A DNA stretch of 56,310 bases from CAVOKN01 sp963696505 (GTDB lineage Bacteria; Pseudomonadota; Gammaproteobacteria; Burkholderiales; Rhodocyclaceae): contig CAVOKN010000003.1 of the NCBI GenBank assembly GCA_963696505.1, positions 1-56,310 on the forward strand, in the 5' to 3' direction. Made by a program: the position numbers and the translations under genes. The notes under the pieces are model-generated. The model was not told where the DNA came from. It worked only from the letters and a program-made list of their open reading frames with translations, and searched no databases. Positions 25,846-35,854 of this stretch are shown here, piece after piece. Within the stretch, counting starts at the first letter, position 1; each line of letters starts with the position of its first letter.

Positions 25846-26429
25846 ATGATCGGCCGCTTAACCGGCATCCTGCTCGACAAGAACCCGCCCCAGATCACGC
25901 TGGACGTGCAGGGCGTGGGCTACGAGATCGACGTGCCGATGAGCACCTTCTACAACCTGCCGGCGGCGGGTGAAAGCGCGTGAGTCTCTACACCCACCTC
26001 GCGGTACGGGAGGACGCCCATCTGCTCTTCGGTTTCGCCACCGAGGGCGAGCGCGCCGCCTTCCGGCAACTGCTCAAGATCACCGGTATCGGCGCCCGCA
26101 CCGCGCTGTCGCTGCTGTCGGGCCTCTCGGTGAACGATCTGGCGCAGGCGGTGGCGGCGCAGGAGGCGGGACGTCTCACCAAGATCCCCGGCATCGGCAA
26201 GAAGACCGCCGAACGCCTGCTGCTGGAATTGCGCGACAAGCTGCCCAAGACCGTGTCCCTCTCTCCGGCCCAGGCGCAGGCGGAAAGCCGGGGCGGCGAC
26301 ATCCTGAACGCGCTGCTGGCCCTGGGCTACAGCGACAAGGAAGCCCAGGCGGCGCTCAAGCAGTTGCCGGCGGACGTTTCGGTTTCGGACGGCATACGGC
26401 AGGCGCTGAAGCTGCTGTCGAAGGTATGA
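25846..26429 (+). pseudogene. ruvA: Holliday junction DNA helicase subunit RuvA (single frameshift)
   Basis: The N-terminal OB-fold domain (MIGRLTGILLDKNPPQITLD) is read in one frame until about 25,975. The rest (VSLYTHLAVREDAHLLFGF, the helix-hairpin-helix ITGIGARTALSLLSG and IPGIGKKTAERLLLEL, and domain III) is in another. Adding one A in the run at 25,975-25,977 restores a normal RuvA of about 195 residues. Because ruvA is a core gene and all parts are conserved, a sequencing indel is far more likely than loss of function. It binds the four-way junction and loads RuvB. Confidence 0.9.
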
Positions 26430-26454
26430 GCTACGTATCGGCAATACTGCTGTC

Positions 26455-27496
<1,042 letters not shown>

Positions 27497-27647
27497 CGGC
27501 GGGCAACCCCGCACCGGTTGTTGGATCGGCGCGCATGGCGCGTCCTACGGGCGGCGAGCGGGAAGCCGGCCCTTCCTCGGCCGAGCGGCGCACCCGCGGA
27601 CCGGCGCCGGAAAGTCAGTCCTGACGACTCGGGTAGAATGCGGGGAG

Positions 27648-28073
27648 ATGACCAAGCCTCATCACGCGCGACAGCGCTTCGTTCTGCCGGTCCGCGTCTA
27701 TTACGAGGACACGGACGCAGCGGGGGTCGTTTACTACGCGAACTATCTGCGCTACATCGAGCGCGCGCGAACCGAGTGGCTGCGGGCGCTGGGTTTCGAC
27801 CAGGCGGTGCTGGCGCAGGAACGGGGCCTCGCCTTTGCGGTCCGATCGCTCAGCGCCGAATACCTGAAGCCGGCGCGGCTCGACGACCGGCTGGACATCG
27901 TGTCGGAACTCGACACGGCGGGCCGCGCCCAGGTGGTGTTCGCGCAGCGTGCCGAGCGCGGCGGCGAGGTTCTGTTCGCCGCCACGGTGCGCGTGGCCTG
28001 CATCGATGCCGGCCGGCTCAGGGCCGCGGCAATCCCCAACGACATCCGAACCAGATTCGAGAGCCTTCTATGA
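27648..28073 (+). CDS. ybgC: YbgC-type acyl-CoA thioesterase
   Basis: This is a 141-residue hot-dog-fold thioesterase, the first gene of the tol-pal cluster. The active-site region is VYYEDTDAAGVVYYANYLRY with the catalytic Asp. The following RYIERARTEWLRALG is family-typical. A TAGAAT -10-like box at 27,634-27,639 lies just upstream, and GGGGAG is very close to the ATG. The gap from ruvB (27,497-27,647) holds only this and a degenerate palindromic repeat. The stop overlaps tolQ by 4 bases. Confidence 0.94.
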   Translation: MTKPHHARQRFVLPVRVYYEDTDAAGVVYYANYLRYIERARTEWLRALGFDQAVLAQERGLAFAVRSLSAEYLKPARLDDRLDIVSELDTAGRAQVVFAQRAERGGEVLFAATVRVACIDAGRLRAAAIPNDIRTRFESLL

Positions 28074-28750
28074 ACGTCGTCCAGGATCTTTCGATCCTTG
28101 CCCTGGTGAGCGGCGCCAGCCTGCCGGTGAAGCTGGTGATGGCGCTGCTGCTGGCGCTGTCCGTCATGTCCTGGTACTGGATCTTCCGCAAGTGGTTCAC
28201 GCTGCGCGACGCCCGTGCCCGCACCGAGCAGTTCGAGCGCGATTTCTGGAGCGGGGGCGACCTCAATTCCCTGTACCAGAGTGCCGCCAACGACCGCCAC
28301 AGCGCGGGCAGCCTGGAGCGCATCTTCGAGGCTGGCTACCGCGAGTTCACCAAACTGATGCAGCAGCGCGCCAGCCTCGACCCGGCGGCGATCATCGACG
28401 GCGTGCGCCGCGCCATGCGCGCCACCTACCAGCGCGAGCAGGACCACCTCGAAGCCCACCTCGCTTTCCTCGCCTCGGTCGGATCGGTGAGCCCCTATAT
28501 CGGACTGTTCGGCACGGTGTGGGGCATCATGAACGCCTTCCGCGGCCTGTCGAACGTCAGCTCGGCAACGCTGGCCCACGTCGCCCCGGGCATCGCCGAG
28601 GCGCTGGTGGCCACGGCCATCGGCCTGTTCGCGGCGATCCCGGCGGTGGTGGCCTACAACCGCTTCGCCCACGATGTCGATCGCATCGCCGTGAAGTTCG
28701 AGAGCTTCATGGAGGAGTTCTCCAACATCCTGCAGCGGCAGGTGCGCTAG
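28070..28750 (+). CDS. tolQ: Tol-Pal system inner-membrane protein TolQ
   Basis: This is a 226-residue proton-channel subunit of the MotA/TolQ/ExbB family. Three membrane helices are seen: residues about 15-38, then ASVGSVSPYIGLFGTVWGIM (second helix region) and VATAIGLFAAIPAVVAYNRF (third). With TolR it uses the proton motive force to energise TolA for outer-membrane constriction at division. The ATG overlaps the ybgC stop; tolR follows after 2 bases. No defects. Confidence 0.96.
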   Translation: MNVVQDLSILALVSGASLPVKLVMALLLALSVMSWYWIFRKWFTLRDARARTEQFERDFWSGGDLNSLYQSAANDRHSAGSLERIFEAGYREFTKLMQQRASLDPAAIIDGVRRAMRATYQREQDHLEAHLAFLASVGSVSPYIGLFGTVWGIMNAFRGLSNVSSATLAHVAPGIAEALVATAIGLFAAIPAVVAYNRFAHDVDRIAVKFESFMEEFSNILQRQVR

Positions 28751-28752
28751 CC

Positions 28753-29160
28753 ATGCGCCAGCGCCGGCTGATGAACCAGATCAACGTCGTGCCCTACATC
28801 GACGTCATGCTCGTGCTGCTCGTCATATTCATGGTCACCGCGCCGATGATCCAGACCGGCTCGGTGGACATCCCCAGCGTCGGCAAGGCGGCGCAGCCGC
28901 CGGCCGATCCGCTGGAAGTGATCATCCGCAGCGACGGCGAGCTTGCGCTGCGCGACCGCGCCGCGGGCGGCCCCGAGATCACCGTCTCGCGCGAGGAGCT
29001 GGGCCGCCGCCTGCGCGAAGCCCAGGCACGCAATCCGCAACAACCGGTGCTGATCGCCGCCGCCAAGAGCGTGCGCTATGAACTGGTGATGCAGGTGATG
29101 GACCAATTGCAGCGCCAGCAGGTCAGCCGCATCGGCCTGCTGGTGCAGCCCGGTAAATGA
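28753..29160 (+). CDS. tolR: Tol-Pal system protein TolR
   Basis: This is a 135-residue ExbD/TolR protein. The single N-terminal membrane helix contains the proton-carrying Asp (VVPYIDVMLVLLVIFMVTAP). The periplasmic domain ends in QQVSRIGLLVQPGK. It partners with TolQ. The stop overlaps the tolA start by 4 bases (ATGA). The frame is intact and the length normal. Confidence 0.96.
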   Translation: MRQRRLMNQINVVPYIDVMLVLLVIFMVTAPMIQTGSVDIPSVGKAAQPPADPLEVIIRSDGELALRDRAAGGPEITVSREELGRRLREAQARNPQQPVLIAAAKSVRYELVMQVMDQLQRQQVSRIGLLVQPGK

Positions 29161-29961
29161 CGCCGGCGCAGTACCTGGAGGAACGGCGCGATCCCGGCAA
29201 ATGGGCGTCGATAGCCCTCGCCGCCTTCGTGCATCTGGCGCTGGTGGTGCTGCTGGTGTTCGGCGTCCGCTGGCAGAACCGGGCACCGGAGGCGGTGGAG
29301 GTGGATTTGTATCGCGCCCCCGCTGCGTCGTCCGCGGCGGTGCGCCCGGCGCCCCCGCCAGCCGAGCCGACTCCCAAGCCGCAGCCTAAGGTGTGAACCC
29401 AAGCTGGAGCCGAAGGTGGAACCCAAGCCTGAGCCCAAACCGGCGCCACCGCCCAAGCCCGACATCGCGCTCAAGGACAAGGAAAAGCCGAAGCCTGCGC
29501 CCAAAGAGCCGCCCAAGGAAACCCCCAAGCCTCAGCCCAAGCCCGAGCCCGACATGCGCCGCCAGCTTGTCGCCGATCAGCTGAAGCGCGAGACGGAGCA
29601 ACTCAAGCAACAGCGCATGCAGCACGAGGCCGAGCGCCAGTCCGCCGCACTCGCCGCCGACAGGGCTGCCGCCGGCGCAGCCAGATCCAAGGCCGCCTGG
29701 TCCGACCGGATCGGCCAGAAGATCCGCGGCAACATCGTCGAACCGCCCGGCGTGGTGGGCAACCCGAAGGCGACCTTCCTCTTGTCATTGCTGCCGGACG
29801 GCTCGGTGCTGTCGGTGAAAATGCGCAAGTCCACGGGGACCCCCGCGCTCGATGCGGCAATCGAAAGGGCGATCTACAAGTCCAGCCCCCTGCCCAAACC
29901 CGACGACCCGTCCGCCTTCGAGCGCGAGCTGATCCTCGAATGGGCGCTCAAGGATGAGTAG
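29157..29961 (+). pseudogene. tolA: Tol-Pal system protein TolA (single frameshift)
   Basis: The N-terminal membrane helix (WASIALAAFVHLALVVLLVF) and the start of the Pro/Lys-rich region are read to a TGA at about 29,394. The rest continues in the next frame: a Pro-Lys-Glu-rich stretch (VEPKPEPKPAPPPKPD), a charged helix (QLKRETEQLKQQRMQHEAE) and the TonB-like C-terminal domain (FLLSLLPDGSVLSVKMRKST). Removing the T in GTGTGAACCC restores one frame of about 267 residues with repeated PK units on both sides. A sequencing indel is the probable cause. TolA spans the periplasm and links TolQR with Pal and TolB. Confidence 0.88.
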
Positions 29962-29999
29962 TCCAAGCCCGACAGCGGAGTGTGAAGATTTCCCTCAGG

Positions 30000-30005
30000 T
30001 ATAAT
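30000..30005 (+). promoter_or_regulatory. Candidate -10 element (TATAAT) for tolB-pal-cpoB
   Basis: TATAATTCGCGG lies 30 bases before the tolB ATG in the only sizeable gap of the tol cluster. The same TATAATTCGCG occurs before the tRNA-Lys gene. No strong -35 is seen. Confidence 0.45.
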
Positions 30006-30034
30006 TCGCGGCCTTCACGCCAGACCCCTCCTCG

Positions 30035-31300
30035 ATGACCTTTCTCCGCCATCTTCTTGTCATTGTCCTGCTGCTGGCCGCGTTCGGCGCGCGGGCGCAG
30101 CTCGCGATCGAGATCACCGGCGCCGGTGCCAATCGCATACCGGTCGCCATCGCCGCCTTCGAAGGCGAAGCCGCCGTTCCCCAGGGACTGACTTCCGTGG
30201 TCCGCGCCGACCTGGAACGCAGCGGCCTGTTCAAGCTGATCGACGCGCCCACGGCTATGGGTGAGACCGCCGGCGTCAATTTCGGCGACTGGAAGGGCCG
30301 TGGCGCCGATGCGCTGGTGGTCGGCAGCGTCGCGTCGTCGGCGGGCGGGCGCTACGAAGTGCGCTTCCGCCTCCATGACACGGTCAAGGGGGCCGCGCTC
30401 GGCGGCCTGGCCTTCGTGTTCTCGCCCAACCAGTCGCGGGCGACCGCGCACCGCATCGCCGATTTCGTTTACGAGAAGCTGCTCGGCGAGCGCGGCATCT
30501 TCTCGACCCGCGTCGCCTACGTGGTGAAGAGCGCCAGCCGCTACGAGCTGCAGGTCGCCGATGCCGACGGAATGAACGCGCAGACGGCGCTGGCCTCGCG
30601 CGAGCCGATCATCTCGCCCGCCTGGTCGCCCGACGGCAGCCGGCTGGCGTACGTGTCTTTCGAGGCCAAGAAGCCGATCGTGTACGTGCATTCGCTTGCC
30701 ACCGGCCAGCGCCAGGTGGTGGCCAACTTCAAGGGCAGCAACTCGGCGCCGACCTGGTCGCCCGACGGGCGCAAACTGGCCGTCGTACTGACCAAGGACG
30801 GCGGCTCGCAGCTCTACATGGTCAATGCCGACGGCAGCGGCGTCGCGAGGCTTGCCCAGTCCTCGGGCATCGACACCGAGCCTTATTTCTCGCCCGACGG
30901 CCGGCATATCTATTTCACCTCGGACCGCGGCGGCAGCCCGCAGATCTACCGCATCGCCGCCGGCGGCGGCGCCGCCGAGCGCTTCACCTTCGAGGGCAGC
31001 TACAACGTGACGCCGCGGCTGTCGCCGGACGGCAAGACGCTGGCCTACGTGTCGCGCAACGGCGGGCGCTTCCAGCTCACCACCATGGACCTGGCGACCA
31101 GGCAGACCCAGATCCTCACGGATTCCAGCAAGGACGAGTCCCCCAGCTTCGCACCCAACGGCCGCATGCTCCTTTACGCCTCGGAGGTCGGCGGACGCGG
31201 GGTGCTCGCCGCGGTATCCAGCGACGGCCGGGTCAAGCAGCGCCTTTCGGTTCAGGCCGGAGACGTGCGTGAACCGGCCTGGGGCCCCTTCCTCAAATAG
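30035..31300 (+). CDS. tolB: Tol-Pal system periplasmic protein TolB
   Basis: This is a 421-residue periplasmic protein. The signal peptide is about 22 residues (cleavage near ARAQ). The N-terminal TolB domain is followed by a six-bladed beta-propeller built of WSPDG repeats (SPAWSPDGSRLAYVS, APTWSPDGRKLAVVL, EPYFSPDGRHIYFTS, TPRLSPDGKTLAYVS). It binds Pal and TolA in the trans-envelope complex. The frame is intact. pal follows after 26 bases. Confidence 0.96.
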   Translation: MTFLRHLLVIVLLLAAFGARAQLAIEITGAGANRIPVAIAAFEGEAAVPQGLTSVVRADLERSGLFKLIDAPTAMGETAGVNFGDWKGRGADALVVGSVASSAGGRYEVRFRLHDTVKGAALGGLAFVFSPNQSRATAHRIADFVYEKLLGERGIFSTRVAYVVKSASRYELQVADADGMNAQTALASREPIISPAWSPDGSRLAYVSFEAKKPIVYVHSLATGQRQVVANFKGSNSAPTWSPDGRKLAVVLTKDGGSQLYMVNADGSGVARLAQSSGIDTEPYFSPDGRHIYFTSDRGGSPQIYRIAAGGGAAERFTFEGSYNVTPRLSPDGKTLAYVSRNGGRFQLTTMDLATRQTQILTDSSKDESPSFAPNGRMLLYASEVGGRGVLAAVSSDGRVKQRLSVQAGDVREPAWGPFLK

Positions 31301-31326
31301 ATCGACTCACGACGGAGAGAACCACG

Positions 31327-31875
31327 ATGCGCAACTTTTTTTACGCAGCCATCATCGGCCTGAGCGCCGCATTGGTTGCCGGCTGCAGTTCCACCCCGAC
31401 CACCCAGCCCGGCGCCCAGGTCGAGGATAGAGGGCCGGGCGGCGCCCAGCCGGTGGAAACCCCGCCGGTCACCACTGTGACGCCGCAGAAGATCGACGAG
31501 ACCCTTCCCGCCGAGCTGCGCGATCCGAACAACATACTGTCGAAGCGCAGCGTCTATTTCGACTTTGACAATTTCGTGGTCAAGGACGAGTTCAAGCCGC
31601 TGGTGGAGGCCCATGCCCGCTTCCTGGTGTCGAAGCCGAAGATGAAGATGCTGATCCAGGGCAACACCGACGAGCGCGGCAGCCGGGAGTACAACCTCGC
31701 GCTCGGCCAGAAGCGGGCGGACGCGGTGAAGAAGACTCTGCTGCTGCTCGGCGCCAAGGACGAGCAGATCGAATCGGTCAGCCTCGGCGAGGAAAAACCG
31801 AAGAACGCCGGCCGCGACGAGGCGGCATGGGCCGAGAACCGCCGCGGCGACATGCTCTATTCCGGCGAGTTCTGA
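31327..31875 (+). CDS. pal: Peptidoglycan-associated lipoprotein Pal
   Basis: This is a 182-residue outer-membrane lipoprotein. The lipobox is LVAGCSS (Cys about residue 20). A Pro/Thr linker precedes an OmpA-like peptidoglycan-binding domain (SVYFDFDNFVVKDEF, LIQGNTDERGSREYNLALGQ, GEEKPKNAG). It anchors the outer membrane to peptidoglycan and binds TolB. Strong upstream GGAGAG. cpoB begins one base after its stop. Confidence 0.97.
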   Translation: MRNFFYAAIIGLSAALVAGCSSTPTTQPGAQVEDRGPGGAQPVETPPVTTVTPQKIDETLPAELRDPNNILSKRSVYFDFDNFVVKDEFKPLVEAHARFLVSKPKMKMLIQGNTDERGSREYNLALGQKRADAVKKTLLLLGAKDEQIESVSLGEEKPKNAGRDEAAWAENRRGDMLYSGEF

Positions 31876-31876
31876 C

Positions 31877-32635
31877 ATGCGCGTGAAGTTCATTCTGCTC
31901 GCCGCCGCCCTGGCCGCCGAACTGGCCATGGTCACGCTGCCGGCGCAGGCCGGCGTGTTCGACGACGAGGAGGCGCGCACACGCATCGAGCAACTGAAGC
32001 GCGAAGCCAATGCCCGCCTCGAAAAGCTCGAAGCGGCACAGCGCGGCCAGATCGAACTCGGCAACCAGATCGAGACGCTGCGGCAGGAGATCGCCAAGCT
32101 GCGCGGCCAGATCGAGGTGCTGACCCACGACCTGGACCAGTTGCAGAAGCGTCAGAAGGACTTCTACGTCGATCTCGACACCCGCCTGCGCAAGCTGGAG
32201 CAATCCGCCGTCGAACCGAAGCCCGACAAGGCCGCCGAGGCGCCCAAGCCCGATCCCCAGGCCGAGACCCGCGACTACGAGGCGGCGCTCAACCTGTTCA
32301 AGGCCGGCAAGTACAAGGATGCGGCGCCGGCCTTCGAGAACTTCATCAAGGCCTATCCCAACAGTCAGTTCCAGGCGAACGCCCATTACTGGCTCGGCAA
32401 CGCGCTCTACCAGCAGAAGGACTACCGGCGCGCGACGGATCTGTTCCACAAGGTCTCGGCGACCTGGCCGAACGACCCCAAGTCGCCCGACGCCATGCTC
32501 GGCATGGCCAACGTCCAGCAGGACACGGGGGACACCAAGAACGCGCGCATTACGCTGGAGGCCATCGTCGCCAAGTACCCGTCCAGCGCCGCGGCCGAAC
32601 TCGCCAGGGACCGCCTCAAACGTCTCAAGAAGTGA
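31877..32635 (+). CDS. cpoB: Cell division coordinator CpoB (YbgF)
   Basis: This is a 252-residue periplasmic protein with a signal peptide (cleavage near PAQA-GVFDD). It has an N-terminal coiled coil (QLKREANARLEKLEAAQRG) that trimerises and C-terminal TPR repeats (YEAALNLFKAGKYKDAAPAF, AHYWLGNALYQQKDYRRATD). It coordinates Tol with peptidoglycan synthesis. It is the last tol gene; its stop overlaps the queE start. Confidence 0.94.
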   Translation: MRVKFILLAAALAAELAMVTLPAQAGVFDDEEARTRIEQLKREANARLEKLEAAQRGQIELGNQIETLRQEIAKLRGQIEVLTHDLDQLQKRQKDFYVDLDTRLRKLEQSAVEPKPDKAAEAPKPDPQAETRDYEAALNLFKAGKYKDAAPAFENFIKAYPNSQFQANAHYWLGNALYQQKDYRRATDLFHKVSATWPNDPKSPDAMLGMANVQQDTGDTKNARITLEAIVAKYPSSAAAELARDRLKRLKK

Positions 32636-33294
32636 GCGCCGCGGCGGCGCAGCCGGTACTGCTGCGCGTCAGCGAGATATTCCATTCGCTTCAGGGCGAG
32701 GCCAGCCGTGCCGGCCTGCCGACGGTCTTCGTCCGGCTCACCGGCTGCCCGCTGCGCTGCGTCTGGTGCGACACCACCTACGCCTTTCACGGCGGCGAGA
32801 ACCTGACGCTCGACCAGATCCTGTCGCGGGTCGCACCCCACGGCACGCCCCAGGTCTGTGTTACCGGCGGCGAACCCCTGGCGCAGAAGGGCTGCCTGCC
32901 GCTGCTCGCGGCGCTGTGCGACGCGGGCTACGACGTCTCGATGGAAACCTCCGGTGCCGTGGACATCGCCGCAGTGGATCGCCGCGTTGCCGTCGTCTTG
33001 GACCTCAAGGCGCCGGGATCGGGCGAGGAGCGCAAGAACCGCCTCGCCAATCTCGACCACCTCAAGCCAAGCGACGAAATCAAGCTGGTATTGGCCGACG
33101 AGGCCGACTACCGGTGGGCACGCGAGCAGATCGTTCAGCATGACCTCGCCCGGCGCTGCGGCGTGCTGCTGTCGCCGGTGCACGGACGGCTCGCCGCGCG
33201 CGAACTTGCCGAATGGATACTGCGCGACAGGCTGCCGGTGCGCATGCAGATCCAGCTCCACAAGATCCTCTGGGGCGACGCGCCGGGGCACTGA
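32632..33294 (+). CDS. queE: 7-carboxy-7-deazaguanine synthase QueE
   Basis: This is a 220-residue radical-SAM enzyme converting 6-carboxytetrahydropterin to 7-carboxy-7-deazaguanine in queuosine synthesis. The cluster-binding CPLRCVWCDTTYAF has the three cysteines (CxxxCxxC). SLQGEASRAGLPTVFVRLTG and VCVTGGEPL are family motifs. The GTG start at 32,632 overlaps the cpoB stop by 4 bases. queC follows after 6 bases, so both act in the same pathway from one transcript. Confidence 0.95.
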   Translation: MSAAAAQPVLLRVSEIFHSLQGEASRAGLPTVFVRLTGCPLRCVWCDTTYAFHGGENLTLDQILSRVAPHGTPQVCVTGGEPLAQKGCLPLLAALCDAGYDVSMETSGAVDIAAVDRRVAVVLDLKAPGSGEERKNRLANLDHLKPSDEIKLVLADEADYRWAREQIVQHDLARRCGVLLSPVHGRLAARELAEWILRDRLPVRMQIQLHKILWGDAPGH

Positions 33295-33300
33295 AACGTA

Positions 33301-33990
33301 ATGACGAATCCCGAGCCACGCGCGATCGTGCTCCTCTCGGGCGGCCTGGATTCCGCCACCACGCTGGCGATCTGCCGCGCCGAGGGCTTCGCCCCCTACG
33401 CGCTGTCCGTCGCCTACGGCCAGCGCCACGGCGCCGAACTGGAGGCGGCAGAGCGCGTCGCCGCTGCCCTGAGCGCACGCGAGCACCGGATCGTGAATGT
33501 AGACCTCGCCCAGTTCGGCGGCTCCGCCCTCACCGACGCCGACATCGCGGTCCCGACCGAAGGCTTGCAGCCGGGAATACCGGTCACCTACGTCCCCGCG
33601 CGCAACACCGTGATGCTGGCGCTCGCGCTGGCGTGGGCGGAAACGCTGCAGGCGCGGGACATCTACATCGGCGTGAATGCGGTGGATTACTCCGGCTACC
33701 CTGACTGCCGTCCCGAGTTCATCCAGGCCTTCGAAACCATGGCCAACCTCGCCACCAAAGCCGGCGTGGAAGGCGCCCGGCTGCAGATCCATGCGCCGCT
33801 GATCCGCCTCTCGAAGGCCGAGATCATCCGGCGCGGCCTCGCGCTCGGCGTCGATTACGCGATGACCGTCTCCTGCTACCAGGCCGACGCCGACGGCCGC
33901 GCCTGCGGCGCTTGCGACGCCTGCCGGCTGCGCCGGGCAGGCTTCGCGGCCGCCGCCGCCGACGACCCGACGCGCTACGCTCGTGCCTGA
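33301..33990 (+). CDS. queC: 7-cyano-7-deazaguanine synthase QueC
   Basis: This is a 229-residue ATP-dependent enzyme turning 7-carboxy-7-deazaguanine into preQ0. The PP-loop nucleotide-binding motif is VLLSGGLDSATTLAIC. A zinc site is formed by CYQADADGRACGACDACRLR near the C-terminus. Length is normal, no defects. It is downstream of queE and not linked with other queuosine genes in this window. Confidence 0.96.
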   Translation: MTNPEPRAIVLLSGGLDSATTLAICRAEGFAPYALSVAYGQRHGAELEAAERVAAALSAREHRIVNVDLAQFGGSALTDADIAVPTEGLQPGIPVTYVPARNTVMLALALAWAETLQARDIYIGVNAVDYSGYPDCRPEFIQAFETMANLATKAGVEGARLQIHAPLIRLSKAEIIRRGLALGVDYAMTVSCYQADADGRACGACDACRLRRAGFAAAAADDPTRYARA

Positions 33991-34082
33991 TCCGTGTCCA
34001 GCGCACAGCCGGCCGTGTCGGCGGTGCGCCAAGTCATTAGAATTCGCCGCAGCCCGTACAACCCTCACCGATGGAGAAGAAG

Positions 34083-34661
34083 ATGATGAACATGGTCCAA
34101 AGAACCCTCAGGCTCGCCTTCGGCATTGCCGCGCTATCCCTCGCCGCAGCGGCTCCGCTTCCTGCGGGCGCAGCCGACGCCAAGGTTCCCGCAAGACCTG
34201 CCGCCGGCATGGACGTCGGCGCGGCTAAGGAACTCAAGGTCAAGATCCTCAAGGTGCCGGTGAAGCAAGGAGTCAGCTTCGACGACGCGGTGGAATCGCT
34301 CAAACTGCGCGCCAATACGCGCAACTTCAAGTTCGTCGGTCACAGCCCGCTGTCCAAGGAGATCGAGGCCCAGACCGGCAAGCCCGCCCTGCGCGCCGAG
34401 ATCTTCAGCTTCTGCGATGCGCTGACCGCCCGCGAGTTCATCGACGTGAGCCTGGACTTCGCCGCCTTCCTGCCCTGCCGCGTCGCGATCCTCGAAGACC
34501 AGAGCAAGAAGATCTGGATCGTTTCGATGATGATGGACATGTCCTGGCTCGACGCCGGCAAGGGCGCGCCGCCGGTTCCGGAAAAGCTGCGCAACCGCGC
34601 CAAGGAGATCATCGACATCATGAACGACATGATCAAGGCGGCCTCCACCGGAGACCTCTGA
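34083..34661 (+). CDS. Exported DUF302 protein
   Basis: This is a 192-residue protein from the ATG at 34,083 (GGAG 5-6 bases upstream); 34,071 is an alternative. The signal peptide ends near AGA-ADAKV. The remainder matches the DUF302 fold: FDDAVESLKLRANTRNFKF, then EIFSFCDALTAREFIDVSLD and FLPCRVAILED. Two Cys residues lie at conserved positions. The function is unknown; related proteins are found near sulfur-oxidation and cytochrome genes, which agrees with the fcc cluster in this genome. It stands alone, 92 bases after queC. Confidence 0.8.
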   Translation: MMNMVQRTLRLAFGIAALSLAAAAPLPAGAADAKVPARPAAGMDVGAAKELKVKILKVPVKQGVSFDDAVESLKLRANTRNFKFVGHSPLSKEIEAQTGKPALRAEIFSFCDALTAREFIDVSLDFAAFLPCRVAILEDQSKKIWIVSMMMDMSWLDAGKGAPPVPEKLRNRAKEIIDIMNDMIKAASTGDL

Positions 34662-34688
34662 GCAACGCCGCAACAGCACGGATGCGGT

Positions 34689-34717
34689 TTGACTGCCCTG
34701 TGACGGGGCTCTATAAT
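34689..34717 (+). promoter_or_regulatory. Sigma-70 promoter of tRNA-Lys
   Basis: TTGACT at 34,689-34,694 and TATAAT at 34,712-34,717 have the ideal 17-base spacer. The mature tRNA starts 12 bases after the -10. Confidence 0.85.
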
Positions 34718-34728
34718 TCGCGCCCTTC

Positions 34729-34804
34729 GGGTCGTTAGCTCAGTTGGTAGAGCAGCGGACTTTTAATCCGTTGGTCGCTGGTTCGAGCCCAGCACGGCCT
34801 ACCA
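34729..34804 (+). tRNA. tRNA-Lys (anticodon TTT)
   Basis: This is a 76-nt tRNA with encoded CCA. It has acceptor stem GGGTCGT/ACGGCCT, D-loop AGCTCAGTTGGTAGAGC, anticodon stem-loop GCGGACTTTTAATCCGT with TTT, and T-arm GCTGGTTCGAGCCCAGC. The first acceptor pair is G-T rather than the usual G-C, possibly because the 3' end was rewritten by integration of the adjacent element. Confidence 0.97.
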
Positions 34805-34828
34805 AACATCAAAGGGTTAGCATGCGTG

Positions 34829-35854
34829 CTAGCCCTTTTTCGTTTCTGACTGTGCCGTATTTGTGCCGCCAAGCATTCCCGCGACCTTTTCCGAGTACTC
34901 GATCAATTGGGCCGGCGCCAGGTGCGCATAGCGCCGCACCATCGATTCCGACTCCCAGCCACCGAGCTCCTGGAGCACGTTCAGCGGCGTTCCCGCCTGG
35001 GCCAGCCAACTGGCCCAAGTGTGCCGCAGATCGTGCCACCGAAAGTCCTCGATCCCGGCCCGCTGCAAAGCTTGCCGCCATTGCCGGGTGTTGGCCCAGG
35101 CAACCGGCCGCCCACGATACGTAAACACCCGCGTCGGGTGTTTGCCGACCTGCCGCGCGAGCACCGCCATTGCCGACGAATTGAGCGGCACATGGATCGC
35201 GCGGCGCGCCTTCGCCTGGTCCGGATGAATCCAAGCCACACCCCGCGCCATATCGACCTGGGACCACTCCAGCTTCACCACGTTGAACTGGCGCAGGCCC
35301 GTCGACAGCGCGAAGATCACCAGATCGCGCTGGTGCGGCGGCAGCTCGGCCAGAAGCTGCTGCACTTCCGCCGGCTTGAGCCAGCGCACGCGCCGCTTCG
35401 CTTCCTTGTAGAGCCGGATCTTCGGCACCTTGTCGATCCATTCCCACTCCAGCGCCGCCTTGCGCAGAATCGTTCGGATCAACGCGAGGTGACGGTTCGC
35501 CGTGGCGGGACTGGCAGCCTGGGCTTTGATCTGCCCAATGCGGGCAATCAACTCCCGGTCGATCTGCGCCAGCGGCTTGCCACGCAGGTATTGCTGCAAC
35601 CAGCGCAGCTTGCCTTCGTCCTGGTCGTGCGTCGCCTTGTGCTGTGTCTCGATCAGAAACTTGTAGCCCGCCTCGTCCCATGTATGGCTTGGTTTCTCGC
35701 CCAGACGATGGACCCGCCACGACTCCGTCTTCAACTTGTCGTGCAGTTCCTGCGCCTGGCTGCGCTCGGCAGTGCCAGCAGAGCGTCTAATGCGCTCGCC
35801 GGCGGGCGTGGTGACATCGATCCACCACGTACCTCTGCGTTTATAGAGTGGCAT
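34829..35854 (-). CDS. Tyrosine-family site-specific integrase
   Basis: This is a 341-residue phage-type integrase. The N-terminal arm domain is MPLYKRRGTWWIDVTTPAGE and the core-binding domain lies near residues 60-160. The catalytic residues are visible: Arg in FALSTGLRQFNVVKLEWSQV, His-x-x-Arg in FRWHDLRHTWASWLAQ, and Tyr in SMVRRYAHLAPAQL. It lies 25 bases from the 3' end of tRNA-Lys and points toward it, the standard arrangement at the left end of an integrative element. GGAG precedes the ATG. It overlaps the 3' part of its upstream HTH gene by 124 bases. Confidence 0.95.
   Translation of the reverse strand: MPLYKRRGTWWIDVTTPAGERIRRSAGTAERSQAQELHDKLKTESWRVHRLGEKPSHTWDEAGYKFLIETQHKATHDQDEGKLRWLQQYLRGKPLAQIDRELIARIGQIKAQAASPATANRHLALIRTILRKAALEWEWIDKVPKIRLYKEAKRRVRWLKPAEVQQLLAELPPHQRDLVIFALSTGLRQFNVVKLEWSQVDMARGVAWIHPDQAKARRAIHVPLNSSAMAVLARQVGKHPTRVFTYRGRPVAWANTRQWRQALQRAGIEDFRWHDLRHTWASWLAQAGTPLNVLQELGGWESESMVRRYAHLAPAQLIEYSEKVAGMLGGTNTAQSETKKG

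Noticed and set aside
29390..29400. Programmed frameshift in tolA
   Set aside because: No slippery heptamer is seen, the change is a single extra T, and other core genes nearby show similar indels; sequencing error is simpler.
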